From a bacterium (GTDB taxonomy: Bacteria; Oederibacteriota; CAKKQC01), in the NCBI GenBank assembly GCA_919901855.1, contig CAKKQC010000038.1:105298-169297 (forward strand): 64,000 nucleotides of DNA. Reading direction: 5' to 3'. Positions 28,476 through 39,517 of the stretch are shown here, piece by piece. The translations under genes were made by a program, and so were the position numbers. Below the pieces are notes generated by a model. It did no database searches, was not told where the DNA came from, and saw only the letters and a program-made list of their open reading frames with translations. Numbering within the stretch: the stretch's first letter is position 1; each line of letters starts with the position of its first letter.

Positions 28476-29866
28476 TGCGCCGGATGCTGGCCCTTCTCCT
28501 GGCCGTGACCGCCGGGCGCGCGGTCGCGACGTCGACGGCCAAGCCGTTGAACCTGCCGATGAGCGTCCGCCAGATGGGGATGGGCGACGTCAGCGCCGCG
28601 GGCGCGGACACGCTCCGGGCATGGAGCAACCCCGGCATCCTGGGCTGGCAGGAGTCCCGCGGCGAGGTCGCGATCAACGGGTCGTCCCTGTTCGGCGCCG
28701 AGGCCACGACGATGGGATTCGGCGCGGGCTGGGCGTTCACGCCCGAGATCACGGGCGGCCTCCTGGTCTCGACCTACTCGGTTTCGTTCGACCAGGTCGA
28801 CGCGACGGGCGCCTCCACCGGGGCGGCGCTGTCCCAGCGGTCGATGGCCGTCGGGCTCGGCGGCGCGTACCGCAGCGGCGTAATTGCGCTTGGCGCCACG
28901 GTCAAGTTCGTCTCGGATTCCGTGGGCGCGATCGGGGCGTCCTCCGCGGCCGCCGACATCGGGCTGGCCGCCAGCACCCCCAACGGCGTCAGGGCCGGGC
29001 TCGCGTACCGCAACATCGGGGGCACGCTCGGGACCCCGGTGGTCGCGGGCATCTCGACCGACGGCATGCCGGGGGAGTTCCGCGCCGGGGTGGCCTACGC
29101 CTACGCGCCGCTCAAGCTCACGGGTGGCGTCGAGTACTCGATGCCCGTCGACGCGGACGCGCGGGCGGGGCTCGGCGCGGAGTGGTGGCCGGTGCCGATG
29201 GTGGCCCTGCGCGCCGGGATGTCCGGCCTCCAGGCGACCCAGCGCCAGCTCACGTTCGGGCTCTCGGCGGTTTTCAGCGGCATCGGACTCGACTACGCGC
29301 TCGGCAGCCATCCGCTGGGCCCCGTGCATCGGTTCAGCCTCTCGTACCTGTTCGGCGCCTCGGCCCGGTCGGAGACCTCCGCCGCCGAACCGGCGCTGGC
29401 GGAGGCGCCGGCCGCGCCGGCCCCCGCTCCGGCCGCCATGGCCCCGGCCCCGAAGCGGACTGCGGCCGCCCGCAAGGTCGCGGTGGCGCCCTTCGCGTCG
29501 GCCGAGCTCTCCGACGTCATGGACGCGGAGTCGGTCGCCTCCGAGCTCCGGACGGATCTTGGCCGGCGGGCGACCCTGTACGTGCTCGCGCCGAAATTGG
29601 TCGAGGCCGCGGCGAACGGACGGGGCATGCCCCGCCGGTGCACGACCGAGGACTGCGCGGTCCAGTTGGGCAAGGCCCTCGCGGCCGACGGCGTCGTCCT
29701 CGGCGCCTACGAGAAGATCGGGGGATCGACCGTGCTGAACCTCCGGCTGGTCACGGTCGCCTACGGCGACATCCTGGTCAACGAGACGGTGAAGTGCGAC
29801 AGCGAGGAAGGGATCCGGGCCGCCCTGGGCGCCTTCGCCGGCCGCGTCGCCAAGGCTCTCAAGTAG
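28475..29866 (+). CDS. PorV/UPF0164-like outer-membrane barrel fused to diverged CsgG-like domain
   Basis: 463 residues with a signal peptide (LLLAVTAGRAVA). The barrel (residues 25-300) has the same landmarks as the protein at 6568: MSVRQMGMGDVSAAG, AWSNPGIL, GLDYALGSHPLGPVHRFSLSYLFG. An Ala/Pro linker (about 305-330) joins a CsgG/TolB-N-like domain (KVAVAPF, RCTTEDCAVQLGK, VVLGAYEKIG) that keeps the C-T-x-(D/E)-C-A motif but has diverged from the other two copies. It overlaps the 5438-residue exoprotein gene by one base and presumably serves it, as a secretion or anchoring partner in the outer membrane. The stop codon touches palindrome P2. Confidence 0.8.
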   Translation: MRRMLALLLAVTAGRAVATSTAKPLNLPMSVRQMGMGDVSAAGADTLRAWSNPGILGWQESRGEVAINGSSLFGAEATTMGFGAGWAFTPEITGGLLVSTYSVSFDQVDATGASTGAALSQRSMAVGLGGAYRSGVIALGATVKFVSDSVGAIGASSAAADIGLAASTPNGVRAGLAYRNIGGTLGTPVVAGISTDGMPGEFRAGVAYAYAPLKLTGGVEYSMPVDADARAGLGAEWWPVPMVALRAGMSGLQATQRQLTFGLSAVFSGIGLDYALGSHPLGPVHRFSLSYLFGASARSETSAAEPALAEAPAAPAPAPAAMAPAPKRTAAARKVAVAPFASAELSDVMDAESVASELRTDLGRRATLYVLAPKLVEAAANGRGMPRRCTTEDCAVQLGKALAADGVVLGAYEKIGGSTVLNLRLVTVAYGDILVNETVKCDSEEGIRAALGAFAGRVAKALK

Positions 29867-29923
29867 GGACGTACTTTCAATTCTGCGATTCCCGGGGGAA
29901 TCGCAGAATTGAAAGTACGTCCC
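29866..29923. repeat. Palindrome P2, GGGACGTACTTT-ended, 28-nt arms
   Basis: Perfect 28-nt arms around a GG centre. The first base is the last base of the barrel gene's TAG stop. It lies between that gene and the cysS promoter, both on the plus strand. There is no T-tract on either side. Confidence 0.9.
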
Positions 29924-29937
29924 CTCCCGCCCTTCGC

Positions 29938-29943
29938 TAGAAT
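29938..29943 (+). promoter_or_regulatory. -10 box TAGAAT of cysS
   Basis: TAGAAT ends 7 nt before the ATG at 29951, which decides that start over ATGs at 29909 and 29942. A leaderless mRNA is predicted. Confidence 0.5.
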
Positions 29944-29950
29944 GGCTCCC

Positions 29951-31338
<1,388 letters not shown>

Positions 31339-31342
<4 letters not shown>

Positions 31343-32082
31343 GTGCCGTGCTGGCCGGCCGGCGCGCGGTGCTCGAGGCGTTGCGCGTGGGAGCCGGCCG
31401 CGTGACGCGCGTGTACCTGCTGGAGGGCGGCCGGGGCGGCATCCTGCGCGAACTCCACGAAGCGGCCGCATCGGCCCGGGTGCCCGTCGAGGAGGCGCCC
31501 CGCGAGATGCTCGACCAGCTCGCGGAGGGCCGGCCGCACCAGGGGGTGGTTGCGCTCGCGGCGTCGGCGGGGGCGCCCACGCTCGACGACGTGCTCCGGC
31601 GTGCTAGGGACCAGGGGGAGGCGCCGTTCATCGTCGTCCTCGACGAGATCAAGGACCCCCAGAACGCGGGCGCCATCGTGCGGACGGCCGAGTGCGCGGG
31701 GGCGCATGGGCTGGTCATGACCGAGCGGCGGAGCGCCCCGGTCGGACCGGGTATGGAGCGGTCGTCGGCGGGCGCGATCGAGCACCTCCCCGTGGTCATC
31801 GTCGGGAACCTGCGGCAGGCCCTGGACCGGCTCAAGGAGGCCGGGGTTTGGGCGGTGGGGGCGGACATGGCGGGGACGAAGGCGCACACGGATGCGGATT
31901 TCGTGCGGCCCGTCGCGCTGGTCCTGGGCGAGGAGGGCAAAGGCCTGCGGGACCTCACGAAGAAGACGTGCGATGACCTGGTGCGGATCCCGATGAAGGG
32001 GAAGATCGGTTCCCTGAACGTCTCCGCCGCCGCCGCCGTCCTGTGCTTCGAGGTCGTTCGCCAGCGCGGCTTGGTAAGATAG
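31339..32082 (+). CDS. rlmB: 23S rRNA (guanosine-2-prime-O)-methyltransferase RlmB / TrmH family
   Basis: 247 residues from a GTG that overlaps the cysS stop (GTGA). An N-terminal L30e-like substrate-binding domain (residues 1-75) has GRRAVLEAL and GRPHQGVVAL. The SPOUT catalytic domain carries motif 1 DPQNAGAIVRTAE, motif 2 LVLGEEGKGLRDL and motif 3 IPMKGKIGSLNVSAAAAVL, whose deep trefoil knot binds S-adenosylmethionine. It methylates the 2-prime hydroxyl of a guanosine in 23S rRNA (G2251 in E. coli). Pairing with cysS is common in bacteria. The substrate is inferred from family and context; other TrmH relatives modify tRNA. Confidence 0.92.
32075..32080 (+). promoter_or_regulatory. Putative -10 box TAAGAT of the HicB-fused giant gene
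   Basis: TAAGAT overlaps the last codons of rlmB and its final T is the first base of the rlmB TAG. It ends 8 nt before the GTG at 32089. Confidence 0.4.
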
Positions 32083-32088
32083 ACGACG

Positions 32089-35000
32089 GTGAGTCCTCCG
32101 ACGCCGCAGGAGCCTGAGACCGAAGCGCTCGTCCTCCACTTCAAGGCGCTCGTGAAGCGCGACGCCCGCGGCCGGTTCCGGGCCGTCGCCCCCGATTTCC
32201 CCGCCGTGGCCGTGACCGGCGACACCCAGGAGGAGGCGCTGGGCGCCCTGGAGGGCGCTATCCAGAAGCACCTCGCCGCGACGGCCGCGATCGCGCTCGA
32301 GACCGTCCACGAGGAGCCCCTCGGGTTCGTGCCGTACGGCGCGGTCGCCCTCGGCGACCAATTGTGCATCGGGACGAACCTCGACATCGTGCTCATGAGC
32401 GAGAGCGGCGCGCGCGGCGGCTGGCGGCGGTCCCACGTGACCCAGCAGGCGACCGAGTTCCTGCTGGTCGCGGACGGCGAGAGCACGGAAGATCCCTTCG
32501 GCGGCGAGCAGGAGACCACGCAGGTGCAGGCCCTCGCCGTGTTCTCCTCCCCGGACGCGGACGCCGCGCTCTACGCCGGCACGAACCTCAAGGGCCTCGT
32601 GTACGTGCTCGAGGGCGACGAGTGGCGGCCCGCCTTCTCGACCAGCGAGGAGCAGGTCCACGCGCTCACGGTTTTCGGCGGTTCGCTCTACGCGGGCACG
32701 TCCCCCTCGGGCCGGATAGTCCGCTGGGACGGCCGGCACGCGGAGATGGTCCACCAGGCGGGCCAGATCGGGATCACGGCGCTCGCCGAGTTCAACGGGG
32801 CGTTGTACGCGGGCACGTACCCCGACGGGCTCGTGCTCCGGAGCGAGGACGGCGAGCTCTGGGAGATCGTTTGCCGCACCAGGTCGAAGCTCGTGAACAA
32901 GCTGTGCGCCGGGCCGGGCCACCTTTACGCGGCGTGCAGCCACCCGGCGGGCGGCGCGATCTTCCGCACGGCGGACGGCGGGGAATGGGAGCGGTGCTTC
33001 TTCAGCGAGAAGGACGTCAACGTCTACGCGCTCGAGAACTTCGGCGGGCGCCTGTTCGCGGGTACGGGCGAGGCGGGGCGGCTGTTCGTGAGCCGGGACG
33101 GCATGGACTGGGAGGTCGCGCTCCAGTCCACGGAGGCGGCGCTGCGCGTCGTGGCAGCTCACCGGGGCCGGCTCTACCTCGGGTGCGAGCGCCGCGGCCT
33201 GGTCCTGCGCACGTCGGGGACCGAGGCCGCGCAGCCCGTCATCCGCGACCTCGTCGCTTCCACGGTGTCGAGTTCCCGCGCGGTCCTCGAGTGGGCGACG
33301 GACGTGCCGTGCAGCGCCCTCGTCCAGTACGGGTCCGGCGCGGTGCGGGACATGACCGCGAGCAACCCCACGCTCTCGCGCAAGCACCGGGTCGTGCTCG
33401 AGGGCCTCCGGGCGGGGACGAAGTACAGCTACATGATCACGGCGCGCAACGCCGAGGGTGCCGAGGCCGTGCGCGTTGCGGAGGACGGGTTCTCGACGCC
33501 GGTCATGGCGGCGCCGGCCGTATCCTCGGCCACGCACCCGGAGGATGCCCGCTGGTACGCCTCCCGCGACGTCGACCTCAAGTGGGAACCGCTGGCCGGC
33601 GCGGCGAAGTACCTGGTGCGGTTCGACCCCCAGCGGATCACCCGGCTAAGCGCCGCTGACCTCGCGGTAACGGCGTGCGAGTTCCACGCCTCGGCGGAGG
33701 GGGACGGCGTTTTCTGGTTCGCCGTGGCGGGTGTGGACGAGGCGGGCAACGTCGGGGATGTCGCCATCCGGCCGGTGCAGGTGGACACGACCGTCACGAT
33801 GCCGCAGGCGTCCTCGCCGACCCACCCGGAGGCCGAGCGGTGGTACGGGACGGCCGTGGTCGAGGTGGAGGCGCTGGGATCGGATCTCCATTCGGGTCCC
33901 GGCGGGTTCCTGTTCGCCATCGGCCGGGTGGGCGAGGCCTGGGAGCACCTGGCCTTCCAGCCCGTGCTGACGGTCGAGCCCGGGCCGGACGCGCACGCGA
34001 AGTGGGCCCTGCCGCGGCTTCCGGACGGCCCGTGGGAGGTCTACGTCAGGTTCCGGGACGCGGCGGGCAACGAGAGCTCGCCCGCGGCCCTCCGGGTCCA
34101 GATCGACACCGCGCCGCCCGTCATCGCGCTCGAGACGGCCCCCACGGTCGCGAAGGCCGGGGAGGTCGAGCTCAAGTGGTCCGCCCGCGACGAGCGCAGC
34201 GGCATCGGCCGCGTGTCGGTCCAGCAGCGACACGGCGGCGGCACGACCACCGGCGACTGGGAGACGATCTACGAAGGCAAGGCCCAGTCGGTCAAGGTCG
34301 AGGGCGCGGACGGCGACCAGATGTGGTATCGCATCCTGGCCGAGGACCGCGCGGGGAACGAGGCGGCCGCCGAGACCCACCACCCCGTCCTCTTCGACGG
34401 GTCGCCGCCCGCTCCCGTAACGGCCCTCGAGGTCAACAGCCTGACGGGCGGCGACATCCTCCTGCGCTGGGCGCCCGTAACCGACCAGTACAGCGAGGTC
34501 GTTCGCTATCATGTCCACCGCTCGACGGAGGAGGGGCGGCTGGGACTCCGGATCGGGACCGTGGCCGCGGCCGTGCTCGAGTACATGGACGAGGGCACGG
34601 GGCTCGCGCACGCCGGCCGGTACCTGTACCGCATCTGCGCCGAGGACGGGGTCGGGAACGTGGCCGAGGAGGGTGTGACGGTCGCGGCGGTTTCCGACAA
34701 GGAGGCTCGTCCGCCGGTCGTCGTCTCGAAGACGCATCCGGCCGACGAGTGGACGACCCTCACCGAGGCCGTGCTCGAGTGGGAGGCCCCCCAGGACGAC
34801 ACCGGGGTGCGCGAGTACCTGTGGCGGCTCGACCGGAACCCGTCCAGCTCCCTCGTCAAGGGAGTCGACGCGGCCCTGCTCGCGCCGCCGCTCAAGATCG
34901 CGAAGTTGCTCGACGGGCTCTGGTACGTGCACGTGGCGACCGTGGACGGAGCCGGAAACGTCAGTCCGGCCGCGCACTATCCGCTCCGCGTCGTGACCCG

Positions 35001-38000
35001 TCCGCCCCACGCGCGGCTCAAGCCCCTGCCGTCGCTCGTGAACTCGAGGAAGCTCCGGCTCGAGTGGGAGGCGGAGGAGGGCGTCGTCGGGGTCGCGATC
35101 GGCGTGCGCGAGGGCGGGGTCCAGGCGTGGCGGACCCTCCACGATCGCATCGAGGGTCGCGGCCGCGAGGTCGAGGTCGAGGGCGAGGGCGTGTACGAGT
35201 TTTCGGTGCGCGCGTACGACACGTTCGGCCGGCAGGGCATCTGGGAGGAGGGTCAGGTCACCCTCATCGACACGACGCCGCCGCTCGAGGTCCCCGCCGT
35301 CGACGCGAAGTCGCTCGCCGGCGGCCGCATCCAGGTCGAGTGGGAGCCGAGCTGGGACGAGCTGGCCGGGCTGGCGTCCTACCGGGTGCTGCGCCAGCGT
35401 GCCGGGGCCGGCGGCGCCGAGGGGACCGGACGCTGGGACCCCGTGGCCGAGATTCCCGCCGCCGACGACACCGTGTGGGTGGACGAGTGCGCGAACATCG
35501 AGGACGGGACGCGGCTGCTCTACACGGTCTGGCCCGTGGACGCGGCCGGCAACATCCTCGAGCAGGGCCCCGCCTCCGACGCCGTGTGCGACCGCTCCGC
35601 CCCCCTGCCGCGGCTGGTGGCCAAGTCGCATCCCGACCCCGCGAAGTTCTACGCCGCCCGCAAGGTCGAGGTGCTCTGGGACGCGGGGGAGGACCCCTCC
35701 GGCGTGGCCGGGCTCGTGGTCGAGCTCAACGCGATGCCGGGGACGATCCCGAGCCCCGAGGCTCTCGCGCCCCGCGAGGAGCGCACGCTCAGTTTCGACC
35801 TGCCCGAGGACGGCCGGTGGTACCTGCACGCCCGGACCCTGGACCGGGCGGGCAACGCGAGCGATACCGTGCACCTCTCGATCCAGGTGGACACCCGCGT
35901 CGATCCGCCCACGGCGTCCTTCGCGCAGGACCCGTTTCTGGAATGGCAGAGCGGGGGCACGGTGACCGTGGTGATGAAGCCGCCCGACGACATCTCGGGC
36001 GTGCCTGCCTTCTGGTGGGTGCTGGACCAGATGCCGGGTACGGCTCCGGACCGCCTCAACGCCACCCGGCACCTGTCGACGGCGCTGAAGCTCTCCCCCA
36101 AGGCCGCGGGCGTCTGGTACGCGCACCTCGCGGCCGAGGACGGCGCGGGGAACATCTCGACGCCCGTGCACCTCGCCATGCGGCTGACGACGGGGCTGCC
36201 GATGCCCCACATCACCCGGGCCTCGCATCCCGAGGGCCTCTGGAGCCAGAAGCGCGAGGTCGAGCTGGCCTGGGAGGTCGGCGAGAGCGCGGGGATCGGG
36301 TTCGTGTGGTGGCTGGCTCCGAAACGGGAGGAGGACCCGCCCGCGGGCGCGATGCGCATCAACCAGTCCCGGCTGAAGTTGAACGTGGACGAGGGGATCC
36401 GGTACCTGCACATCGCGGCCGCGGACGACCTGGGCCGCCGGTCGGCTCCCGTGGCGTACCAGCTCCGCGTGGACGCGACGCCGCCCGACCTGTCCGTGCG
36501 CTGCCTCTCGCATCCCAAGGGCCGCTGGTCTTCGAAGCGCCGGGTCCAGTACTCGGTCGAGGCCGCCGACACGCACTCGGGGATTGCGCGCGTCGAGCTG
36601 GCCCTGACCGCCTCGGGGACGCGGCCCGAGGTCTGGGAGCTTGCCCTCGGCACGGACGGCGAGCGCGAGGTGCCGGGCGAGGGGGCGTGGACGCTGTGGG
36701 CCCGCGCCGTCGACCTGGCGGGCAACATCTCGCCGCTGTCGGGCTGGGAGATCATGGTGGATCTCGAGGCGGCGCCCCCGGGGGTGTTCTCGCCGACGCA
36801 CCCCGACGGCATCTGGACGAACGCGACCGACGCGGAGGTCTATCTCCTGCCGGGCGAGGACCTCGCGGGCGTCGCCGAGTACTCGCTCGCGTTGTTCCAG
36901 GCCGGCGAGGAGATTCCGCCCGCGCCGCCCCCCGACGCGATGAAGACGTCCGAAGACTGGCACCGGTTCACCCTCGCGGGCCACGGGCGCTGGACGGTCG
37001 CGGCGTGGGCGAGGGATGTCGCGGGCAACGTGTCGCCGCCGTCGCGGGCCATCCTCCTCGTGGACACGGTCACGCACGCGCCCGGGGGATTCGTCGTCGA
37101 GCCGCCCGCCGAGGGGGGCTGGATCAGGTCCCGGGACGTCCTCGTGTTCTGGAAGGTGCCGGAGGAGATCTCGGGCGACCCGGCGGGGTATCTCTGGACG
37201 CTCGACGAGTCGCCCACGACCCTGCCCGCTCCCGGCAGTTCGGGAGTCGCCGCGATCCCCGAACTCGATCTCGGGGACCTTGGCGATGGCGTGCACTGGC
37301 TGCACGTGCGCACCATGGACATGGCCGGGAACCTCTCGGAGGAGGCCGCGCACGTCAGGCTCGCGGTCGACGCGGAAGCCCCGGTGCTCACCCTCGCCTG
37401 CCCCGAGGCCGCGAAGGGATCGTGGATCCGCGGACGGAAGGTGAGCCTCCGGGCGTCCGGCGAGGACCGGGTCTCGGGGTTCACGGGCTGCCTCTGGACG
37501 CTGCACGCCGAGGGCGAGGAGGCGCCGGACATCCTCCAGGGGCGGTGGAAGGAGGAGCCCGAGTGGAGCGTCGAGGTGCCGCGGGACGGCACCTGGATCG
37601 TGACGGTCGCGGCCATGGACGGGGCGGGCAACGTGTCCGACCCGGCGCGGCTCACCGTCCGGCTGGACGCCGAGGCGCTGCCTCCCCTGGGGCTTCGTTC
37701 GACTTCGCACCCCGAGGCCGGGCGGTGGTACCCGGGCCGCCAGCTCGAGGTCGCCTGGGAGGCGCCCGCGGACGCTTCGGGGCTCAAGGGCTTCCGGTGG
37801 GCGCTCGTCCGGGGCGGTGAGCCGCTCGGAGAGCCGGCCGGCTGGACCCTGGCCGTCAAGCCCGGGATCGCGACCCTCCTGCCGGAGGACGGGAAGTGGC
37901 TGGTCGGAGTCGTGACCGAGGACGCGGTGGGCAATCTCTCGGCGCCCGTCACGGTCGAGGTCATGGCCGACACCACCGTGGCGTCCCCCCGGCTGGTTAC

Positions 38001-39381
38001 CCCGACGCATCCGAACGCCGAGGTCTGGTACGCCGAGACCCAGGTCGCCATCGCGGTCGAGGCCGCGGATGAAGCATCCGGCCTGGCCGAGGTGCTCGTG
38101 GGGCCCAGCCGGACCGCCCAGCCGGACGCGGAGGCCCTGCGGCCCATTGAGGCGGGCACGGCTACGATCAACCTCGAGCGCGGAGCCTGGTGGATCCACG
38201 CCGTGGCCGTGGACCGGGCGGGGAACCGCAGCGCTCCTTCGGTGCTCCAGGTCCACGTGGATCCCTCGATCAGCCCGCCGCTCGTGACGTGCGAGACGCA
38301 TCCGGATTCCGAGAAGTGGTACGACAACACCGGGTGCCGGTTCAGCGTCAGTCCCTCGGGCCAGGCGTCGCCGAAGGAATTCCTCTGGGTGTTCGACCAG
38401 ATCGCGGACACCCAGCCCGACCCCGCCACCGCCAAGCGGATGCAGCCGGGGCCCCTGGAGGTCTCCGCGGACTCGTCGGGCGAGTGGTGGCTCCACGTCG
38501 TTACCGTATCGGCCACGGGCGCGCAGGCCACGCAGGCCTCGCACGTGCGGGTGCGCGTCGACGTGCTGCCGCCCGAGTCCCCGGTGGTCCGGTCGAAGAC
38601 GCACCACATGGCGCCGCGGCGGTCGAAGGCGCGCGACGCCGAACTCGAGTGGGACGAGCCGAAGGACGCCTCCGGTATAGCCTCCTACGCCTACACGCTG
38701 ACAAGGCCCGGCCTCCTCGGCGCGAAGACGGCGAAGAGCGGCATCGTGCACCAGCGCAAGGTGAAACTGCCGGGGCTGGAGCCCGGGGCCTGGGAGTTCG
38801 CGGTCACGGCCACCGACCGGGCGGGCCACACGGGGCCCCCGGGCCGGTACGCCATGGCGGTCAGCGATGTCCAGGACCTCTACGTGGTGGTGCGGTCCGA
38901 GAGCTGGCGGGTGGCGCGCGAGAACATCGAGGTCGAGGTCCGGGACCCCGGGAAGCTGGCGAAGAAGCTCAAGACCGGCCACGGCGGAGAAGCCTGGTTC
39001 CGCGAGCTTGGCTACGGGCGCTACGTCGTGTCCGTGTCCCTCCCCAAGCCCAACCCGCCGATCGAGTTCGACGGCATCGACCTCGAGGACGGGGAATCGT
39101 ACATGCGGCTCGAGGTCACGATGGCGGGGATGGCGTGGATGGTCTGCCGCGACGAGCTGCGGCTCTGGGTTCCCAGGATGTGGCTCGACGGCGGCCGGGT
39201 CGAGATCGTGGACGACCGGAACGCGGCGCGGGGGGTGCACCTGCTCCGGGACCTCCCGCGGCGCGGCATCTACCTCGCGTGCGCCCTCCCGCACGACCTC
39301 GTCCGCGGCGGCTTCCAGCTCCTGGGCGGCCCCCTGGCCAAGCTCCAGTGGCCGGTGTTGACGTTCGCGAGGCTGCCGTAG
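32089..39381 (+). CDS. 2430-residue multidomain protein: HicB-like N-terminus, beta-propeller, FN3 and about 18 Ig-like repeats, no signal peptide
   Basis: Residues 10-80 match HicB/UPF0150 antitoxin-like domains (KALVKRDARGRFRAVAPDFP, then GDTQEEALGALEGAIQ). Residues 86-385 form a propeller with blades such as LYAGTNLKGLVYVLEG and LYAGTYPDGLVLRSEDG. A fibronectin-III domain (about 386-475) precedes about 18 repeats of about 95 residues. The best copies read S-x-THP...WY...V-x-L-x-W...SG...DGxWYxHV...DxAGN...VDT. Residues 2260-2430 hold a carboxypeptidase-regulatory-like segment (NIEVEVRDPG...GEAWFRELGYGRYVVSV) and an unassigned tail. The first residues carry no signal peptide or membrane segment, although all the repeats are of extracellular type. 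The GTG start is supported by TAAGAT 8 nt upstream. Function unknown. Confidence 0.8.
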   Translation: MSPPTPQEPETEALVLHFKALVKRDARGRFRAVAPDFPAVAVTGDTQEEALGALEGAIQKHLAATAAIALETVHEEPLGFVPYGAVALGDQLCIGTNLDIVLMSESGARGGWRRSHVTQQATEFLLVADGESTEDPFGGEQETTQVQALAVFSSPDADAALYAGTNLKGLVYVLEGDEWRPAFSTSEEQVHALTVFGGSLYAGTSPSGRIVRWDGRHAEMVHQAGQIGITALAEFNGALYAGTYPDGLVLRSEDGELWEIVCRTRSKLVNKLCAGPGHLYAACSHPAGGAIFRTADGGEWERCFFSEKDVNVYALENFGGRLFAGTGEAGRLFVSRDGMDWEVALQSTEAALRVVAAHRGRLYLGCERRGLVLRTSGTEAAQPVIRDLVASTVSSSRAVLEWATDVPCSALVQYGSGAVRDMTASNPTLSRKHRVVLEGLRAGTKYSYMITARNAEGAEAVRVAEDGFSTPVMAAPAVSSATHPEDARWYASRDVDLKWEPLAGAAKYLVRFDPQRITRLSAADLAVTACEFHASAEGDGVFWFAVAGVDEAGNVGDVAIRPVQVDTTVTMPQASSPTHPEAERWYGTAVVEVEALGSDLHSGPGGFLFAIGRVGEAWEHLAFQPVLTVEPGPDAHAKWALPRLPDGPWEVYVRFRDAAGNESSPAALRVQIDTAPPVIALETAPTVAKAGEVELKWSARDERSGIGRVSVQQRHGGGTTTGDWETIYEGKAQSVKVEGADGDQMWYRILAEDRAGNEAAAETHHPVLFDGSPPAPVTALEVNSLTGGDILLRWAPVTDQYSEVVRYHVHRSTEEGRLGLRIGTVAAAVLEYMDEGTGLAHAGRYLYRICAEDGVGNVAEEGVTVAAVSDKEARPPVVVSKTHPADEWTTLTEAVLEWEAPQDDTGVREYLWRLDRNPSSSLVKGVDAALLAPPLKIAKLLDGLWYVHVATVDGAGNVSPAAHYPLRVVTRPPHARLKPLPSLVNSRKLRLEWEAEEGVVGVAIGVREGGVQAWRTLHDRIEGRGREVEVEGEGVYEFSVRAYDTFGRQGIWEEGQVTLIDTTPPLEVPAVDAKSLAGGRIQVEWEPSWDELAGLASYRVLRQRAGAGGAEGTGRWDPVAEIPAADDTVWVDECANIEDGTRLLYTVWPVDAAGNILEQGPASDAVCDRSAPLPRLVAKSHPDPAKFYAARKVEVLWDAGEDPSGVAGLVVELNAMPGTIPSPEALAPREERTLSFDLPEDGRWYLHARTLDRAGNASDTVHLSIQVDTRVDPPTASFAQDPFLEWQSGGTVTVVMKPPDDISGVPAFWWVLDQMPGTAPDRLNATRHLSTALKLSPKAAGVWYAHLAAEDGAGNISTPVHLAMRLTTGLPMPHITRASHPEGLWSQKREVELAWEVGESAGIGFVWWLAPKREEDPPAGAMRINQSRLKLNVDEGIRYLHIAAADDLGRRSAPVAYQLRVDATPPDLSVRCLSHPKGRWSSKRRVQYSVEAADTHSGIARVELALTASGTRPEVWELALGTDGEREVPGEGAWTLWARAVDLAGNISPLSGWEIMVDLEAAPPGVFSPTHPDGIWTNATDAEVYLLPGEDLAGVAEYSLALFQAGEEIPPAPPPDAMKTSEDWHRFTLAGHGRWTVAAWARDVAGNVSPPSRAILLVDTVTHAPGGFVVEPPAEGGWIRSRDVLVFWKVPEEISGDPAGYLWTLDESPTTLPAPGSSGVAAIPELDLGDLGDGVHWLHVRTMDMAGNLSEEAAHVRLAVDAEAPVLTLACPEAAKGSWIRGRKVSLRASGEDRVSGFTGCLWTLHAEGEEAPDILQGRWKEEPEWSVEVPRDGTWIVTVAAMDGAGNVSDPARLTVRLDAEALPPLGLRSTSHPEAGRWYPGRQLEVAWEAPADASGLKGFRWALVRGGEPLGEPAGWTLAVKPGIATLLPEDGKWLVGVVTEDAVGNLSAPVTVEVMADTTVASPRLVTPTHPNAEVWYAETQVAIAVEAADEASGLAEVLVGPSRTAQPDAEALRPIEAGTATINLERGAWWIHAVAVDRAGNRSAPSVLQVHVDPSISPPLVTCETHPDSEKWYDNTGCRFSVSPSGQASPKEFLWVFDQIADTQPDPATAKRMQPGPLEVSADSSGEWWLHVVTVSATGAQATQASHVRVRVDVLPPESPVVRSKTHHMAPRRSKARDAELEWDEPKDASGIASYAYTLTRPGLLGAKTAKSGIVHQRKVKLPGLEPGAWEFAVTATDRAGHTGPPGRYAMAVSDVQDLYVVVRSESWRVARENIEVEVRDPGKLAKKLKTGHGGEAWFRELGYGRYVVSVSLPKPNPPIEFDGIDLEDGESYMRLEVTMAGMAWMVCRDELRLWVPRMWLDGGRVEIVDDRNAARGVHLLRDLPRRGIYLACALPHDLVRGGFQLLGGPLAKLQWPVLTFARLP

Positions 39382-39391
39382 GAGCCTCCTT

Positions 39392-39517
39392 GGGGACAGT
39401 CTTTGGATCATTGGATTGTCGATCGGATGTCCGCAAGGAGCGACCATGACGCTCCGTGCGGGATCTTCCGGCCGCACCCGCAAGGGCGGACGATCGAATG
39501 ATCCGAAGACCGTCCCC
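39392..39517. repeat. Structured inverted-repeat element P6, GGGGACAGTCTT-ended
   Basis: Outer arms 39392-39420 and 39489-39517 match at 25 of 29 positions. Inside are smaller hairpins, for example GGAGCG...CGCTCC near 39437-39455 and GTGCGG...CCGCAC near 39456-39477. It shares the GGGGAC end with P2, P4 and P5 but is about twice as long, as if it kept an internal segment the others lost. It lies between the giant gene and hpnC. Confidence 0.75.
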
